In this document: piece by piece, positions 1 to 12,196 of the stretch
Layout of the letters: the number at the start of each line of letters is the position of its first letter
Numbering within the stretch: position 1 is the stretch's first letter
From: Casuarina equisetifolia
Taxonomy: Eukaryota > Streptophyta > Magnoliopsida > Fagales > Casuarinaceae
Length of the DNA stretch: 64,000 nt
Assembly (NCBI GenBank): GCA_028551475.1
Contig: CM052357.1
Span: 26,681,745-26,745,744 of the forward strand
Direction: 5' to 3'
The notes under the pieces: generated by a model
Database searches by the model: none
The model's input: the letters and a program-made list of their open reading frames with translations, nothing else
What the model was told of the DNA's origin: nothing
Program-made: the position numbers and the translations under genes

Positions 1-1
1 T

Positions 2-1813
2 GTGAGCCCTGCCGCCGCGGTGCTTAAGGTTTTTGATGCCGTTCATGGACTTGAAAAGTCGCTGCTATCGGACCTCGGGACTGATCTACCCGGTTACTTG
101 TCAGTTCTGAAACGCCTGGAGGAGGCATTAAAGTTTCTGGGGGACAATTGTGGATTGGCAATTCAGTGGTTGGAGGATATTGTGGAGTACCTGGAAGATA
201 ACATGGTGGCTGATGCTCGGTACCTTTCAAATTTGAAGGGTTCCTTGAAGAATCTCAGGGAATTGCAGAATAACGAGGAGAGGGTGCTTCTGGATGGTGG
301 GCTTTTAGATGCCGCATTGGATAAGTTGGAAGATGAGTTCCGCCATCTTTTGACTGAAAATACTGTGCCCTTGCCAATGTCATCATCATCCTCACTTGGG
401 GAGCAAGCTTGCATTGCACCTTCACCTTTACCAGTTAATGTTATGCAGAAATTGCAAGTGATTCTTGGGAGATTAATTGCTAATAATAGACTTGAGAAGT
501 GCATATCGATTTATGTTGAAGTTCGTAGCTCGAATGTTAGAGCAAGCTTACAGGCTCTTGATTTGGATTACCTTGAGATCTCAGTATCTGAGTTCAATGA
601 TGTGCAAAGCATAGAGGGGTATATAACGCAGTGGGGTAAGCATTTGGAGTTTGCAGTGAAGCATTTGTTTGAGGCAGAGTATAAGCTTTGTATTGATGTT
701 TTTGAGAGGCTGGGATTGAACGTGTGGATGAGTTGCTTTGCAAAGATAGCTGCCCAGGCTGGTATTCTCGCATTTCTTCAATTTGGTATGACTGTTACAG
801 AGAGTAGGAAAGATCCCAATAAGCTTTTAAAGTTGTTGGATATATTTGCATCCTTGAACAGTTTAAGACTGGATTTTAATCGGCTGTTTGGTGGAGCGGC
901 ATGTGCTGAAATCCAGAACTTGACAAGGGATCTCATCAGGAGGGTGATTGATGGGGCGGCAGAGTTGTTTTGGGAGCTTCTGGGCCAGGTTGAGTTCCAG
1001 AGGCAGATGGCACCACCTCCAGATGGTAGTGTTCCTAGAATGGTAAGCGTCATTATTGATTACTGTAATAAACTGCTGGGGGATGATTACAAACCAATCC
1101 TAACACAGGTTCTGGCCATTCATCAAAGTTGGAAGCATGAGAAATTTCGGGATAAGCTCCTTGTTAATGAGGTTTTGAATATAATCAAAGCCATTGATAC
1201 GAACTTGGACATATGGATGAAGGCTTATGATGATGCCGTCCTATCCAACTTTTTTGCAATGAACAACTACTGGCATTTGTTCAAGCACCTGAAGGGAACA
1301 AAGGCTGGGGATCTCTTGGGGGATTCTTGGTTAAAAGATCATGAACAGTCCAAGGAGTACTATGCCACAGTCTTCTTGAGAGACAGCTGGGGAAAGCTTC
1401 CAGGTCACTTAAGTAGGGAAGGGCTGCTGTTCTTCTCAGGTGGACCTGCCACTGCTCGTGATCTTGTCAAGAAAAGGCTGAAGGCTTTCAATGAAGCTTT
1501 TGATAATATGTACAAGAAGCAGTTGACCTGGGTTGTGTGGGACAAGGATCTGAGGGAGAGGACATGCCTACTTATAGTGCAGGCAGTTGTACCTGTCTAC
1601 CGAAGCTACATGCAGAATTATGGACCCTTGGTAGAACAAGATGCAAGTAAAGGTAAGTATGCTAAATACACAGTGCAGACATTGGAGAAAATGTTAATGT
1701 CTCTTTATCAGCCAAAGCCCGGGAGATATAGCAGTTTCAAAGGCAGGCAGCTGAGTGGGAAATTCAACAATGCAGTCGCAGATCTTCGTCGTACTACCTC
1801 CGCGGTTGCATGA
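2..1813 (+). CDS. EXO70G1: EXO70 exocyst subunit, probably EXO70G1-like (5' truncated by window edge)
   Basis: EXO70 is a subunit of the exocyst, the octameric tether that docks secretory vesicles at the plasma membrane; its helical C-terminus binds membrane lipids. The frame is open from the window edge for 603 residues without an intron and ends at TGA 1811-1813. The first codon is GTG and no plausible initiator is seen, so the true ATG lies upstream. Exo70 domain hallmarks are clear: the LEKCISIYVEVRSSNVRASL block near residue 165, LLKLLDIFASL near 278, LGDSWLKDHEQSKEYYATVF near 445 and LIVQAVVPVYRSYMQNYGPL near 530. Intronless structure excludes the many-exon EXO70A1 type. I assign the G clade because G1 is about 680 residues by recollection, leaving roughly 80 missing here, and because the neighbours match the Arabidopsis EXO70G1 region. 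Family is certain; the clade is inferred. Confidence 0.9.
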   Translation: MSPAAAVLKVFDAVHGLEKSLLSDLGTDLPGYLSVLKRLEEALKFLGDNCGLAIQWLEDIVEYLEDNMVADARYLSNLKGSLKNLRELQNNEERVLLDGGLLDAALDKLEDEFRHLLTENTVPLPMSSSSSLGEQACIAPSPLPVNVMQKLQVILGRLIANNRLEKCISIYVEVRSSNVRASLQALDLDYLEISVSEFNDVQSIEGYITQWGKHLEFAVKHLFEAEYKLCIDVFERLGLNVWMSCFAKIAAQAGILAFLQFGMTVTESRKDPNKLLKLLDIFASLNSLRLDFNRLFGGAACAEIQNLTRDLIRRVIDGAAELFWELLGQVEFQRQMAPPPDGSVPRMVSVIIDYCNKLLGDDYKPILTQVLAIHQSWKHEKFRDKLLVNEVLNIIKAIDTNLDIWMKAYDDAVLSNFFAMNNYWHLFKHLKGTKAGDLLGDSWLKDHEQSKEYYATVFLRDSWGKLPGHLSREGLLFFSGGPATARDLVKKRLKAFNEAFDNMYKKQLTWVVWDKDLRERTCLLIVQAVVPVYRSYMQNYGPLVEQDASKGKYAKYTVQTLEKMLMSLYQPKPGRYSSFKGRQLSGKFNNAVADLRRTTSAVA

Positions 1814-3786
1814 TTGTCTAACCTGATTCACTCTTAGTAGTTGGACCAAATGGATGTCATGCGCCAATATTCTCCTGATTGAGTTAGATGGTTAGCCAAT
1901 TACCATGTATATATTGTATTAGCAAGAGCCATGGAGCTATTTCACAAAAATCTTCATTGATTGGGTTCACAGAAGGAAGTTCCAATGAACTCTGCTGTCT
2001 CATACCCGGTCCACTCACCATGAGATGGAATTTTGTAATTTGTCTGAACAAGATGAAGAATTGGGACTGCCTCTTTCGGCGGAAGTGCTTTTAAAAGCTA
2101 TAAAATGTCATTGATTCAGACATGCAGATAAACAATTCATACAGCTTATTGGATAAGGTTAGTAGATAATACTCTCAGCTATAGCTATTCTTTTTTTCTT
2201 TTTGTCCTTTATCTTTCTCCATATTCACTAGTTAGTTCACTTACTGGGTATGAGGCAGGAGAAGCCTCTTAAGTGCTAGACTTCATGTACAATTCTTTGA
2301 TAGAAAGCACATCTAGGGGTCTGGTTGTACATGTTGTTAATGCCACTGCATGCCTGTTATGTCGAGAGCGTATGTTTGACAGCAATGTACTAAAGACATT
2401 TTCTTTTTGATCGGTTGAATAATATGGTCTTACAGCCTATTTCTTTGGGCATTGTTGTGTTCATTGATTGATTGAGTTTATTGTTCTATTTCTTTTCCTA
2501 CTTCCACGTGGAAATCCAACACTTAAATGCAGAAGTTGAACACTGTAGTTGAGCTACTACCGTGTCAAGCAAAGCAATAGATTCTGGAACTCTTATCTGG
2601 TGTCAACTACCTTAGGTAGCTTTGCCATTGATGGCGTTAATGATGCTTGTGATGGTGGTCCTCCATGGTGTCCATGAGGTGGAGGACGAAATAATTCAGT
2701 TTGACTTCCAAAATTTCATCATCTTTGAGAAAGTTCCCCTCTAAAAGCAAGAACCACAGTACAAAAATGTCATCCTGACGTGCCTCAACCATCCTCCGGC
2801 ACAGACGTGTCCAATTCCCTTTTGCCCACGAAGACGTGAACTGATTTCTCGTTATGGTGGAGAACTCTGGCTCTTTCTTTCATGTTAGGTGGCTGTGACG
2901 TAACAAGGAGAAGAAGAAAGAAAATTCGAATACACGAAAGGTTATACAAATCTGAGCTTTGGGTAGCTTGAAAGGGGAAATGAATTTAAAAACTGAGTAG
3001 GAATCTGGAATCTGGAAAGTGAAGAAACCATGACGTGAGAGGACTGATCTTACTCATTCGACAGAAACCTCAAACCCCTCTAAAAATTGTGGTAGACCCA
3101 GGAAAGAAAAATGCAGTAGAGACAGAACCCATGAGTGACTTTTCAAATCTCATCAGATCCCGGCTGCTGATTTGTATAATGCCAAACGACGCGGAGGCAT
3201 AAGGAAATTTGATTGAGTTATTTGACCTGAATATCTTCAAGTGCTTTATAGCAGCAATAATGTCAATCGGTAATGATAGCGATGTCTTATACTGTGGCTT
3301 TTCGTATCCATCAAACTGTTATCTCCACCAACTCAGGCTTCTGATAATGGGCTGTGTTCATCTCCCCCAGAAGAAAAATCTTCTGGGTGTGATAGCTGTT
3401 ACAAGATCAGCAAAGCTGGTTTTCCCAGATCCTCTTGGACCCCAAAGTTTGAAATTGTCAGACCAGGTTTAATCTCCTCCTATCTTCGTCTTTGTCGTTG
3501 TAGACAGACTCACATGGATACTAATCACGGAAAACTGTACAAATGTGGAGAAAAGAAAGAGGGTTTAGGATGGTGAGGCAAAGTCTCAGCCACTCATAAT
3601 TCGTGAACAACAAAATTGCACGTGAAATTAGAAGGTATCCAATGGATGAAGGTGTCAAATCTGGCAGGGGCCACGCTATCCTGTTGATGAAGTTCTCTGA
3701 AGGGATGCAAGTGGGTTTAAGTTTTCGTGTTCATCATGATTTTGACGTTTTCCGGAAAGAGAAGGGCCTCAAATCAATTGTGCGGC
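1814..3786. other. 3' flank of EXO70 and spacer
   Basis: The first few hundred bases are presumably the EXO70 3' UTR; no unambiguous poly-A signal stands out. The remainder is AT-rich spacer with only short, unrelated open frames. A short minus-strand peptide with a P-loop-like string lies at about 3365-3470 (see findings) but is closed by a stop after some 35 codons. No RNA gene is visible. Confidence 0.6.
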
Positions 3787-4725
3787 CTAAGATCAGCTTT
3801 CAACAACACAAATAATTGGTAACCATGTTCATTTATTCTAATTCCTAAAATGAGAACAAAACCAAATACTCTTAAAACTATACATGAGAGAGTTTATTTG
3901 CTTATAAATGTATATAAAAAATTAAACCATTTTATATTGAGTGAAAGTTGGAGGATCTCACCCTCCATTTTAGGAGATTCTCTTAAACATTCACTTTCTT
4001 TAAAAAATATATATATATATATTCCGTGTCCCAAGATCAACTTTTAATAGCACAAATAAATGGAGACTATCTTCATTTTTACTAATTCCTAAAATAAAAA
4101 TAGATTCAAGAATTCTTAAAATTATATATAAAAAAGTCTCTTTGAATATAGTCTTCTTAAACCACTTTTTATTGAGTGAATGTTGGAGACTCCCACCCTC
4201 CATTTTAGGAGATTCTCTTAGACATTTACTTTCTTAAATTGAAAAAATAAAATAAAATAAACCTTATTTTATGTCACTAAGATCAGCTTTCGACAACACA
4301 AATAAATGGAGACCATGTTCATCTATACTAATTCCTAAAATAAAATAAAAATCTAAAGATTCTTAATTTGTATATGAAATAGTCTCTTTGCTTGAAAATA
4401 TAAAGTTTTCTTAAACCACTTTTATATTGAGTGAAAGTTAGAGGCTCCCACTTTCCGTTTTAAGGGATTCTCTTAAATATTTACTTTCTTAAATTGTTAA
4501 AAAAAAAGTAACTCAAATCAGCTTTCAATAATACAAATAAATGGAAACCATGTTCATCTAAACTAATTCCTAAAATAAAAATAAATTCAAGGATTTCTAA
4601 AATTGTAGATGAAAGTCTTTAAAATATCCTTAAACTACTTTTATATTGAGTGAAATTTGGAAGTTGGAAGTTCCCACCCTTCATTTTAGGAATCCTCTTA
4701 GATATCTACTTTGTTGAGCCGTTTA
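3787..4725. repeat. Four tandem copies of an approximately 240-bp AT-rich repeat
   Basis: A block beginning with AGATCAGCTTTCAACAACA recurs at 3790, 4034, 4280 and 4515 (the last starting AAATCAGC), giving periods of about 244, 246 and 235 bp. Every copy contains, in the same order, the anchor ACTAATTCCTAAAAT, a run ending TATTGAGTGAAA, and a CCCTCCATTTTAGGAGATTC-like block followed by ACTTTCTTAAA. Copies differ by many substitutions and small indels, so the array is old. Part of the next junction (TTTTATGTCAC) follows the last copy, after which similarity fades. No coding potential is seen. Confidence 0.88.
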
Positions 4726-5469
4726 AAAAAATAAAATTAACTAACCTTGTTTTATGTCACCTCCTACTCACCTTTCCACCCATCTCTTCTCTCACCCTTA
4801 TCCTAGCATACACTACAACCACCAACCCCCACCTAAAACACCAATTTCCAGCTATCCATTTCACGAGCCTATTTAAAGAGCAGCCAAAGTAACCCTTGGG
4901 CACGCTTAAGGATGGCTTGTCTGATACTAAATTCTTGGTGTTTCCAAAGCATGATTAAAACTATACAGAATACCACAAGCATAACTTGAACAAGGCCACG
5001 GAAAGAAGGAAAAATTGATTGCTTTTGGGAGACTCAAAAACTAAGTCAAGCATGGACATCATTACATTCAGATGAATTTAGATTCATTGCAGAGATTACG
5101 TGCGAACCAGATGTTACGTGAGGGTTATCTTTTGGTTGGAAGGGAGAAACTCTAGAGGTTTCTTATTATTCGTTCTACCAAACCTTAGCTGTTGAACTGT
5201 GCTTGTTCTGTGCGAAAGCATGACAGAAATGTTTCCTTCCTTGACACCAAACGAAATTGAGACGACTTTGCTGTCCATTGGGCACAAGTCAATGTCGATA
5301 AGGTGGTAGAAAAGTACTCGGGCATCTAGAATTTAGACTAATCAACTCTCCACAAGTCTTCCTCTTATCTTATCAAGTTTTACTAGGAATTCTGAAGTCC
5401 CACCTAACATGAAATGAAGTTTGGGTTACCGTTAGCCATGGAGAGAAATCTTAAAGATGTTTCTTTGGT

Positions 5470-5745
5470 ATTAATGCAAGACCATTAATTCTCCTACCTT
5501 GTCCCAAAAGCTTGCCCATGTTGTTCCCCGTTAACAGGCTCTAAAGTTGTAGATCATGGAGATATTCCTCTGATACAGACAATGAATATGCCAACCACAA
5601 CCACCCACTACGTATCTCTCCTTATGCCTCTCACGATCGTCCAGCCAGAGCCAAAAGAGGTCAACTGCATTCTTCAAAGATAGCCAAGACCATTAATTCT
5701 CTCAACTTGTCTCAAAAGCTGTTCCCCATTAGGACAGGTTCCTAA
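5470..5745. repeat. Local direct duplication, about 60 bp, two diverged copies
   Basis: The block AAGACCATTAATTCTC, CTTGTC, CAAAAGCT, TGTTCCCC, TTA and ACAGG occurs around 5478-5540 and again around 5687-5735, about 210 bp apart. Small indels separate the copies. No function is inferred. Confidence 0.6.
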
Positions 5746-8700
5746 AGAGAACGACGGCAGCAATAAGAATCAAGGCGAGAATTCCTGGAACCCCAGAGCC
5801 CAAATCGTTCAATAAGTCCGTCAAAGTTCATTGGCTAAGCATACTTTTCAACAAGAAAACTTAACAAGGCCATCATCATTGCATGTGAATGCTAAGACCA
5901 GCCGATGCGAATGTATACCAGAATCGACTTGTAAAATTTAAATTTCCAAGTCTTTCTTCACACTTTCTATTCTTTTTCTCCAACATGATCATGTAATCAA
6001 ACTAATATTGAAATACCACAAAGTCTGCAAAAATCTTCAAATGTATAATCCAGTGTAGAATAGTACAGAAATAGGAGACTTCCAAGTATCTGTGTCCAGG
6101 AACGGGGTGACTCAGCCCAACAAGAGATTCTTGAATACTAAGACTGTCTTAAATCATAAAAGAAACACCACTTTCCTTGTCTGCCTCGTCGGTGAGAAAT
6201 GGTTCCTTTTGGTCTGGATAACCTGTGAAGTTCTTTAATATCCCATTTGATATTATTTACAAGTGAAAGGTTTGTATATTGGGGATACACTCAAACATGG
6301 TGATATCTCATGCCTTTCATAAATAAAAAGGATGCAGCTCTCGAGAAAACTTGTACGTTTCTTTTAGAAAATCAATATTTCTTGGGAAAGCATCTTTCAG
6401 ATCGTACAATCAGATTTAAGCATCAAGCTTTATTTAGGACTAAGCCTATCGATCCCATTTTTCTGAAATATTATATCCATCGAGTATGAAAAGTATTGAA
6501 TGCCTAGTTGGGTTTTCAAAAAATTTCATGACCTACGAGAATTTTTAAGCCCCGAATGAAGGGCTGGCCTTGTTGTCTCACCTAGACAGAGAATCAAAAC
6601 AACCTGTACATGTCGAACATCTTAAGTGCATTATCCAGAGGGTTTAAGAGATTATGAAAAACATGAGAGACCATAATGACATTCATGATAAACACATCAA
6701 ACAAAACTTGTCAAGTACTTTAACGCAATTTCTTAACCAAAGCTTGGAACAATGCACGAAGTTTCAGCTCCTTTTAGACTGCTTCCTGGTTAGTTTCCTG
6801 CAAATCTACCTTCTATAATATTCGTTTGGTCCCCCTAGAATTTTCTCATGAATTTACACCTTGACCGAACTTCTCAATTTATTAAATAAATGTATTGTGG
6901 GAGTTTGAATAAGGTTTCAATGGCGTTCCTCGCCTTTACTAAAACCGAATTTAGTCAAACCCAAGAAGACAAAACGTAAGCTTTCTGGCTTTATAATCAA
7001 TTTGAATGAGATTATTATCCAACATAGCCTCAAGATTGAAATAAGGTTTTCTCATCATTCCTTAGGTATGTAACTTCCCAAATGTGCAATTAAGAAAATA
7101 AACGGCCCCCATCTTCCAAGCTCCCAACCTCGAAACCCCAAATCTCCACTACTCAATTATTGCCATAAAAAAATAAAATAAATTAAGTTGTTAAAAAACT
7201 CTATTTCATCTTCAAAAGAATTTGACTACTTCTCTTATTAAATTAATTTTTCAAGATGAAACCTAAACTCGTAACATGAGTAATCAGATTTCCTTATATG
7301 ATAAGATTATTTTGCTTACTTTCCCAATATAAGAAAAAGTTGTATTCCGAACCTACCTAACATCAGTTAACTCCAAACAAAACCATTGTAGAAAATGGTT
7401 GTTGCCTTGATTTCTTTATTAAGGCCAAGATTAGAGAACGACAAATCAAGAATGCGAAGAAATTGATGGAAAACGTTGAGCGCGTGGAGATTGATGGTGC
7501 CTGGCGGGGCGTTGGAGGGGGTGTTCGTTGGCTGCATTTCAAAAGCAATTCCCTTAAGTTATCAAAACGTTATTCAACCAATTCTATAACGATAAAGAAA
7601 GTTAATTTTCTAACCGGTTATCCCAATGACGTAACCATAGAGCTAGTTGGGTTTAATATATAGATATCTATCCACTGATTACGTGTTGAGAAGCCCAAAG
7701 AGTGCTCTAAATTGAACTTTTATCATGGAAATTATGAGTGTTTGTTTCATCAGTACGCAGCTTGATCTTGGATTCAAACCCTTTGATGTTTAGGAAGGAT
7801 TTTCCTATCATTTATTGATAGTTGACTAATTACTTTTACAGTATTTGTTCTTTTTGTTAAGCCACCATTGTTATACATTTTTTCTAAAACTACGTGATTA
7901 TAATTATCATTATTTTATAACCATACACAACTGAGTACATATTATATGTAATAATTATAGTTTCAAATTCTGCATTGATAGCTGTGTTTGCTTTGTGATT
8001 CCTCTTGGAAGTTGGTTTCTGTGTGAGCTTGTTTTCTCTACGGCGATAGCGGAGAATGGGAGGGAGCATCCATTGTATTTGTCGGTTATTATAACTCAAA
8101 CCTACAAAACCCAATTTCCACAAAATAAATGGTAAAGCCATCACGTTTCATAAACGATCCTCAGGATCTCCCATGGAAAAGATTATTTTGTGTTCAATCA
8201 TCTGCTATTTTTTTTATTTATATATATAGTTTATTTTGTTGGAAATTGCGTAAGAAATATAAATTCCTATGTGATATTTTTTTATGTGTGATCAAGTGAA
8301 TAAGAAAAGCATGAACATCAATCTATGTGATTTTGATTACTCACGTATTCCTTTTATATATATATGTTTTAAGAAGCATGACAATCGATTTTTTACTATG
8401 TTTTCTTTGTTAGTTAATTATTTTCATCATTACCTATATCAATCATTCTAATATTCTTATCTCTAATGATAGATAACTCATTAGTATGAGAAGATAACAT
8501 GATAAAACCAATTATAAAATTATTAGTTGGGAAAATGTGATTGACTTTCATCCCATCGAGTAATCAAATCATAGGACTAAGAGTAAATAAAAAGATATAA
8601 TAACCTCTCAGTCTTTTCATATCCATCAAACAATTAATGCTATGATTAAGTTAATGTCAGTGGGAATCACATGAACCATCAGTCACACCTTCCAGTAGTT

Positions 8701-9444
8701 AAGAATGTTTACTACCAAATTGTCGTGTGGTTTCAATGCTTTTCCACAGTAACAGCATACAAAATAAACAAACTAGTTACTTTTTTTTACCAAGTTTTAT
8801 AGCCTCATTCTTAGTCGAAGTCAGTTTCTCGAATAACTGATTCATGGGACGCGTATGAAAGGCTAAGTTCACACACTTTGACCGGTGGACGACGGCGGTG
8901 TGTTTAAAGCCTGCCAACCCACGACATCAACCTTAAAAACAGAACATTCAAACTTGCATGGGACATTGCCCCTTTGAAAGAGCCGGTCAACGGTAACTAG
9001 AATAAGATAAAATAGAAACCCTGAAGACGGCAGTCGATGGCCGGAATTCCACAATATCTAGGACTTTTTTTCTGCACCAACTTCTCAGAAGGAGTAGCAT
9101 CCATGGCAGATAAGGAGAGCCATGGTTTGCAAAATGGCCATTCAGCAGGCAAGTGGCAGTAAACAAAATATCATGAATAAAATAGTTTATCTTAAGAGAT
9201 AAGTTAGGTTAGCAAGTGGGTAACCTCAAGAACTGCCATTGGTCCCTCCTCCGGTTGACCTCCCTCCTTCCAATGAGCTTTTTCCGGGAATAGTTTAGGT
9301 TTTATTATATGGGTTTATCTAGCCCGGGTTAGAATATCTGTCTGCCAATAAGGTAGAGTCCACTAAATCAAGCAAGCAAGATAATAAGTGGTGCATTATT
9401 GTGTAAGTGGTCTTCTTGGTTTAAAATATCCATCCTCTCAAGAA

Positions 9445-9483
9445 CTCTCTCGTTCTCTGTCTCTCTGTCTCTCTGTCTCTCTG

Positions 9484-9516
<33 letters not shown>
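9445..9516. repeat. CT / CTCTCTGT microsatellite
   Basis: About five GTCTCTCT units run into a pure CT tract. This low-complexity run is responsible for the long spurious minus-strand reading frames (RERERE and DRETERQ strings) in this area. Confidence 0.9.
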
Positions 9517-11788
9517 TATCTCTCCAATGGCGGTCCGGATTTTTATCATAGTATGAATGGATAGAACCAGCTGGATCATCATCCATTGAAATATTCTGCA
9601 GGACAGCTGCATGGCCCGCCCAACTATGCATTGGTCTGACATCTTTTGGTGCCCTCTGTCAAAAAAAATGGGAATCTGATAAAGACCGATCGGCTCGTGG
9701 GACTGCCTAATCTCTTCAAGATTCGATAAGATTTTAACGAAACCATCTTTTTGACCACGTCTCCTTCTGCAACTTATCGGCCACGTTAATCGATGTTCGT
9801 GGAAAGAAGATAAAACCAGAATCGTTGGGTTTTGGAGCTTTGCTTTTGGACTGCCTAGCGTAATTCGGCGACCCGACTTGGTCATTCCATCTTACGAGGT
9901 TAATTTAAGAGATTAAAGCTTGATTAGACTTTTAATTTACACGACCCCATCACTCTACTTTTAATAATCATAACCTAAAGAGGTATAGCTTTTATTAAAG
10001 TCCCCACTATTAATAACCTGTGGTCTTGGTTTTTTCTTAATCTTTTATAAGATCAAGATTCTGGGGTCGTAGGGGAGAGAGAGCTTTTGAAATTTTGAAT
10101 ATAGAATCAAAGAACAGATCAAAGGGGGCTCTTTTTTGTTTCCCAAAAAAGAAAAAGAAGAAGAAAATAACAAATTTTGGTCGTACTTTTCGTACAAGAA
10201 AAATGGAATATGTACATATTTAACAACTTCCCCTAGTTCGGTCTAGACCAAAAAATAATAAAAATATTTTTTTTGTGGGAATAAATCCATGGTTTTTTGG
10301 AAGAGAATAGAATAAGAATATGTCCCTCTCTTTTTGTTATTAGCAAGTTATTTTAACTACATTTGTGGTGTTTTTTTTTTTATTTATTACTAAGATTAAG
10401 TAATTACTCAAAGATGGCCGTACTCGCACGGCCAGCAGATGCCACGGGAGAAACGTAATATCAAAATGAGAATGCCATGCGTGGACCGCCATTTAATCCC
10501 ATCAGCCGAAACCTTATCCACAAGCTGACCTTAATATAGAATTGGATCAACATTAAATAGGTTTTATTGTCAATTTCATGGATTCAAGGTAACACGTCTT
10601 CTAAATTATAATTTGTCTGTATAGACTAATAGACTTTTAGATAAGTAAATCAATAACAAGATTAAAATTGTCTATGTTAGTTTAAAAGTCGTTTTAATAT
10701 CGTATATAACAGTATATGAGATTTATTGTCTACTTTTAAGTTGAATAATAAATATTTTAACATTAATTTAAGAAAAGAAAGGTGTGGAGTTCTTCTAGTG
10801 ACTATAAAAAGAAATTAGAAGTGAGTAAAGAGATTAAATTTGGGGTTAGAACATGATTATGCAGTTACAATCTAGGGATTTGACTTGGGTGGTACTCATG
10901 ATTGCAAAATCAGACATCCAAACAGCGCATGGGCAGTGGGAACCGACAATTTGAAGCAGGTCGGGAATGGTGTCTGATGGCAGAACCGACGAATGTCTGC
11001 GTCGAGAATTATCGCGAATAGAGCAATCGTCTCACCGGTTCTTGAGTCGCAGAAACGCAACGGTTACTTACTTGTCCAGAAATGGTTGGCTAAAGGGAGT
11101 CAGGTTTGATGAGGGCCGAACGATGGGAGAGAGGGTGGGTGGGTGGGTGGATAAGGTTTTGCTCCCCTTCCACCCATCCATCCTATGACCAAACTCAACA
11201 GTTACCGTATCTTGTGGACATAGGACAGCCCATACAATTTCCTATATGCCTGCCTAATTGTGTATGATATGAAAATGGGTATTGTTTAGGATTTCAATAC
11301 CATAATGAATTTTACATTTAGAATCTACATAAAAAAACAACATTTACAAAATAATTTATGTCTAGTCTCTTAATATAGTATGAAAAATAATAATAATATT
11401 AATTTTTGAGTCAATTTTTAAACAAAGTAGTGTCATTCAGATTATTTATGTGAAACCATTATGGTAAGAAATTGCATTGTATATAGATGTTTAATCTTCC
11501 ATAATTATACCCGAAGATTACTTGTAGGAGATATGGGTAGAGACAGGACAAATGAGGAGGATAACCTAGTAAACAAATGAGGAGGATGGGGATGGAAGAG
11601 GGAGGGGGAGCGGTCTGAAGTTTGGAGTCCCCTTGGATCTGATCTAATAAAAGGAAACAGGATAAGTTTGGTGTGCATCTCTGGTCTTTATCCCTGCCAC
11701 GTCATGGTGAACGTGTCAAAGGGCGTTGCTGCCTATTACGCCGCCGGCGGGCGTTAGCCTTTTCCTTGCATTTTATAGCGTTCCTACA

Positions 11789-11933
11789 TCCCTGTCTCTC
11801 TCTCTCTCTGTCTCTGTATAAATATAATTTTCACACTATTTCTTTTCTCAGAACACCCATCTCCTTCTCTCTCCTTTTCTCTATATCTCTCTTGTCTCTC
11901 TGTCTGTCTCTCTCTCTCTCTCTCTAGAATTGA
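11789..11933. repeat. CT-rich tracts in the promoter and leader of the OXS3-like gene
   Basis: Three CT/TCTG-rich runs lie at about 11793-11816, 11866-11882 and 11891-11925, flanking the TATA box and the expected start of transcription, with a poly-C run near 12022-12036. Pyrimidine-rich leaders are common in plants and GA/CT motifs can bind BPC-type GAGA factors; whether that happens here is inference. Confidence 0.8.
11817..11828 (+). promoter_or_regulatory. TATA box of the OXS3-like gene
   Basis: TATAAATATAAT lies about 370 bp before the OXS3-like ATG. Transcription would then start near 11850, giving a leader of about 345 nt that holds a CT-rich stretch and an upstream ORF. ACGT-core motifs (CCACGTCA near 11698 and AACGTGTC near 11711) lie about 110 bp further upstream. 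Confidence 0.55.
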
Positions 11934-12095
11934 CTGCGAGAAACCTGATCCTTATCCTTCCTTCGTTCTTCTGTTTCCGGTTCCTTAACATACGCCGATT
12001 CGCACCTCTTAAACTACGCACACCCCCCCCCCCCACCCCCTGTTTTTTGTTGTGGTATCTGTGGTGAACTCGAACAAGAGTGCTACGTGCGATTG

Positions 12096-12158
12096 ATGAC
12101 AAGCAGCCCTCCGGTGTGGAAGCCTAAAAGGAGGAGAAGACGAAGGGGCCAAGGGTAA
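12096..12158 (+). other. Upstream ORF with arginine-rich C-terminus (20 aa)
   Basis: An ATG at 12096 in the presumed leader opens a 20-codon frame, MTSSPPVWKPKRRRRRRGQG, ending at TAA 12156-12158, 38 nt before the main ATG. It is out of frame with the main protein. A run of six arginines encoded partly by AGG/AGA/CGA codons could slow ribosomes, so an effect on translation of the OXS3-like protein is plausible but untested. Confidence 0.5.
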
Positions 12159-12196
12159 AACGGTAAAACTCTCCATTTTATTCGATCGGTCGTCGT

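Larger units (their letters stand above)
4726..11816. other. Long AT-rich intergenic spacer
   Basis: No gene was recognised. Open frames are short or are created by low-complexity sequence; the longest is a minus-strand frame at 9421-9885 running through a CT microsatellite. Contents noted separately are a diverged local duplication near 5470-5745 and a CT-rich microsatellite at 9445-9516. Poly-A/T tracts are frequent. No transposon proteins, long terminal repeats or tRNA genes were recognised by eye. Confidence 0.6.

Noticed and set aside
9421..9885. 154-codon minus-strand ORF
   Set aside because: Its C-terminal third is translated CT microsatellite (RERERE/DRETERQ), and the remainder has no recognisable domain or promoter; the second frame at 9368-9631 is open for the same reason.
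10956..10967. GCAGGTCGGGAA, the 3' part of the miR168 sequence
   Set aside because: Only 12 of 21 bases match and no complementary arm that would form a precursor hairpin is seen nearby.
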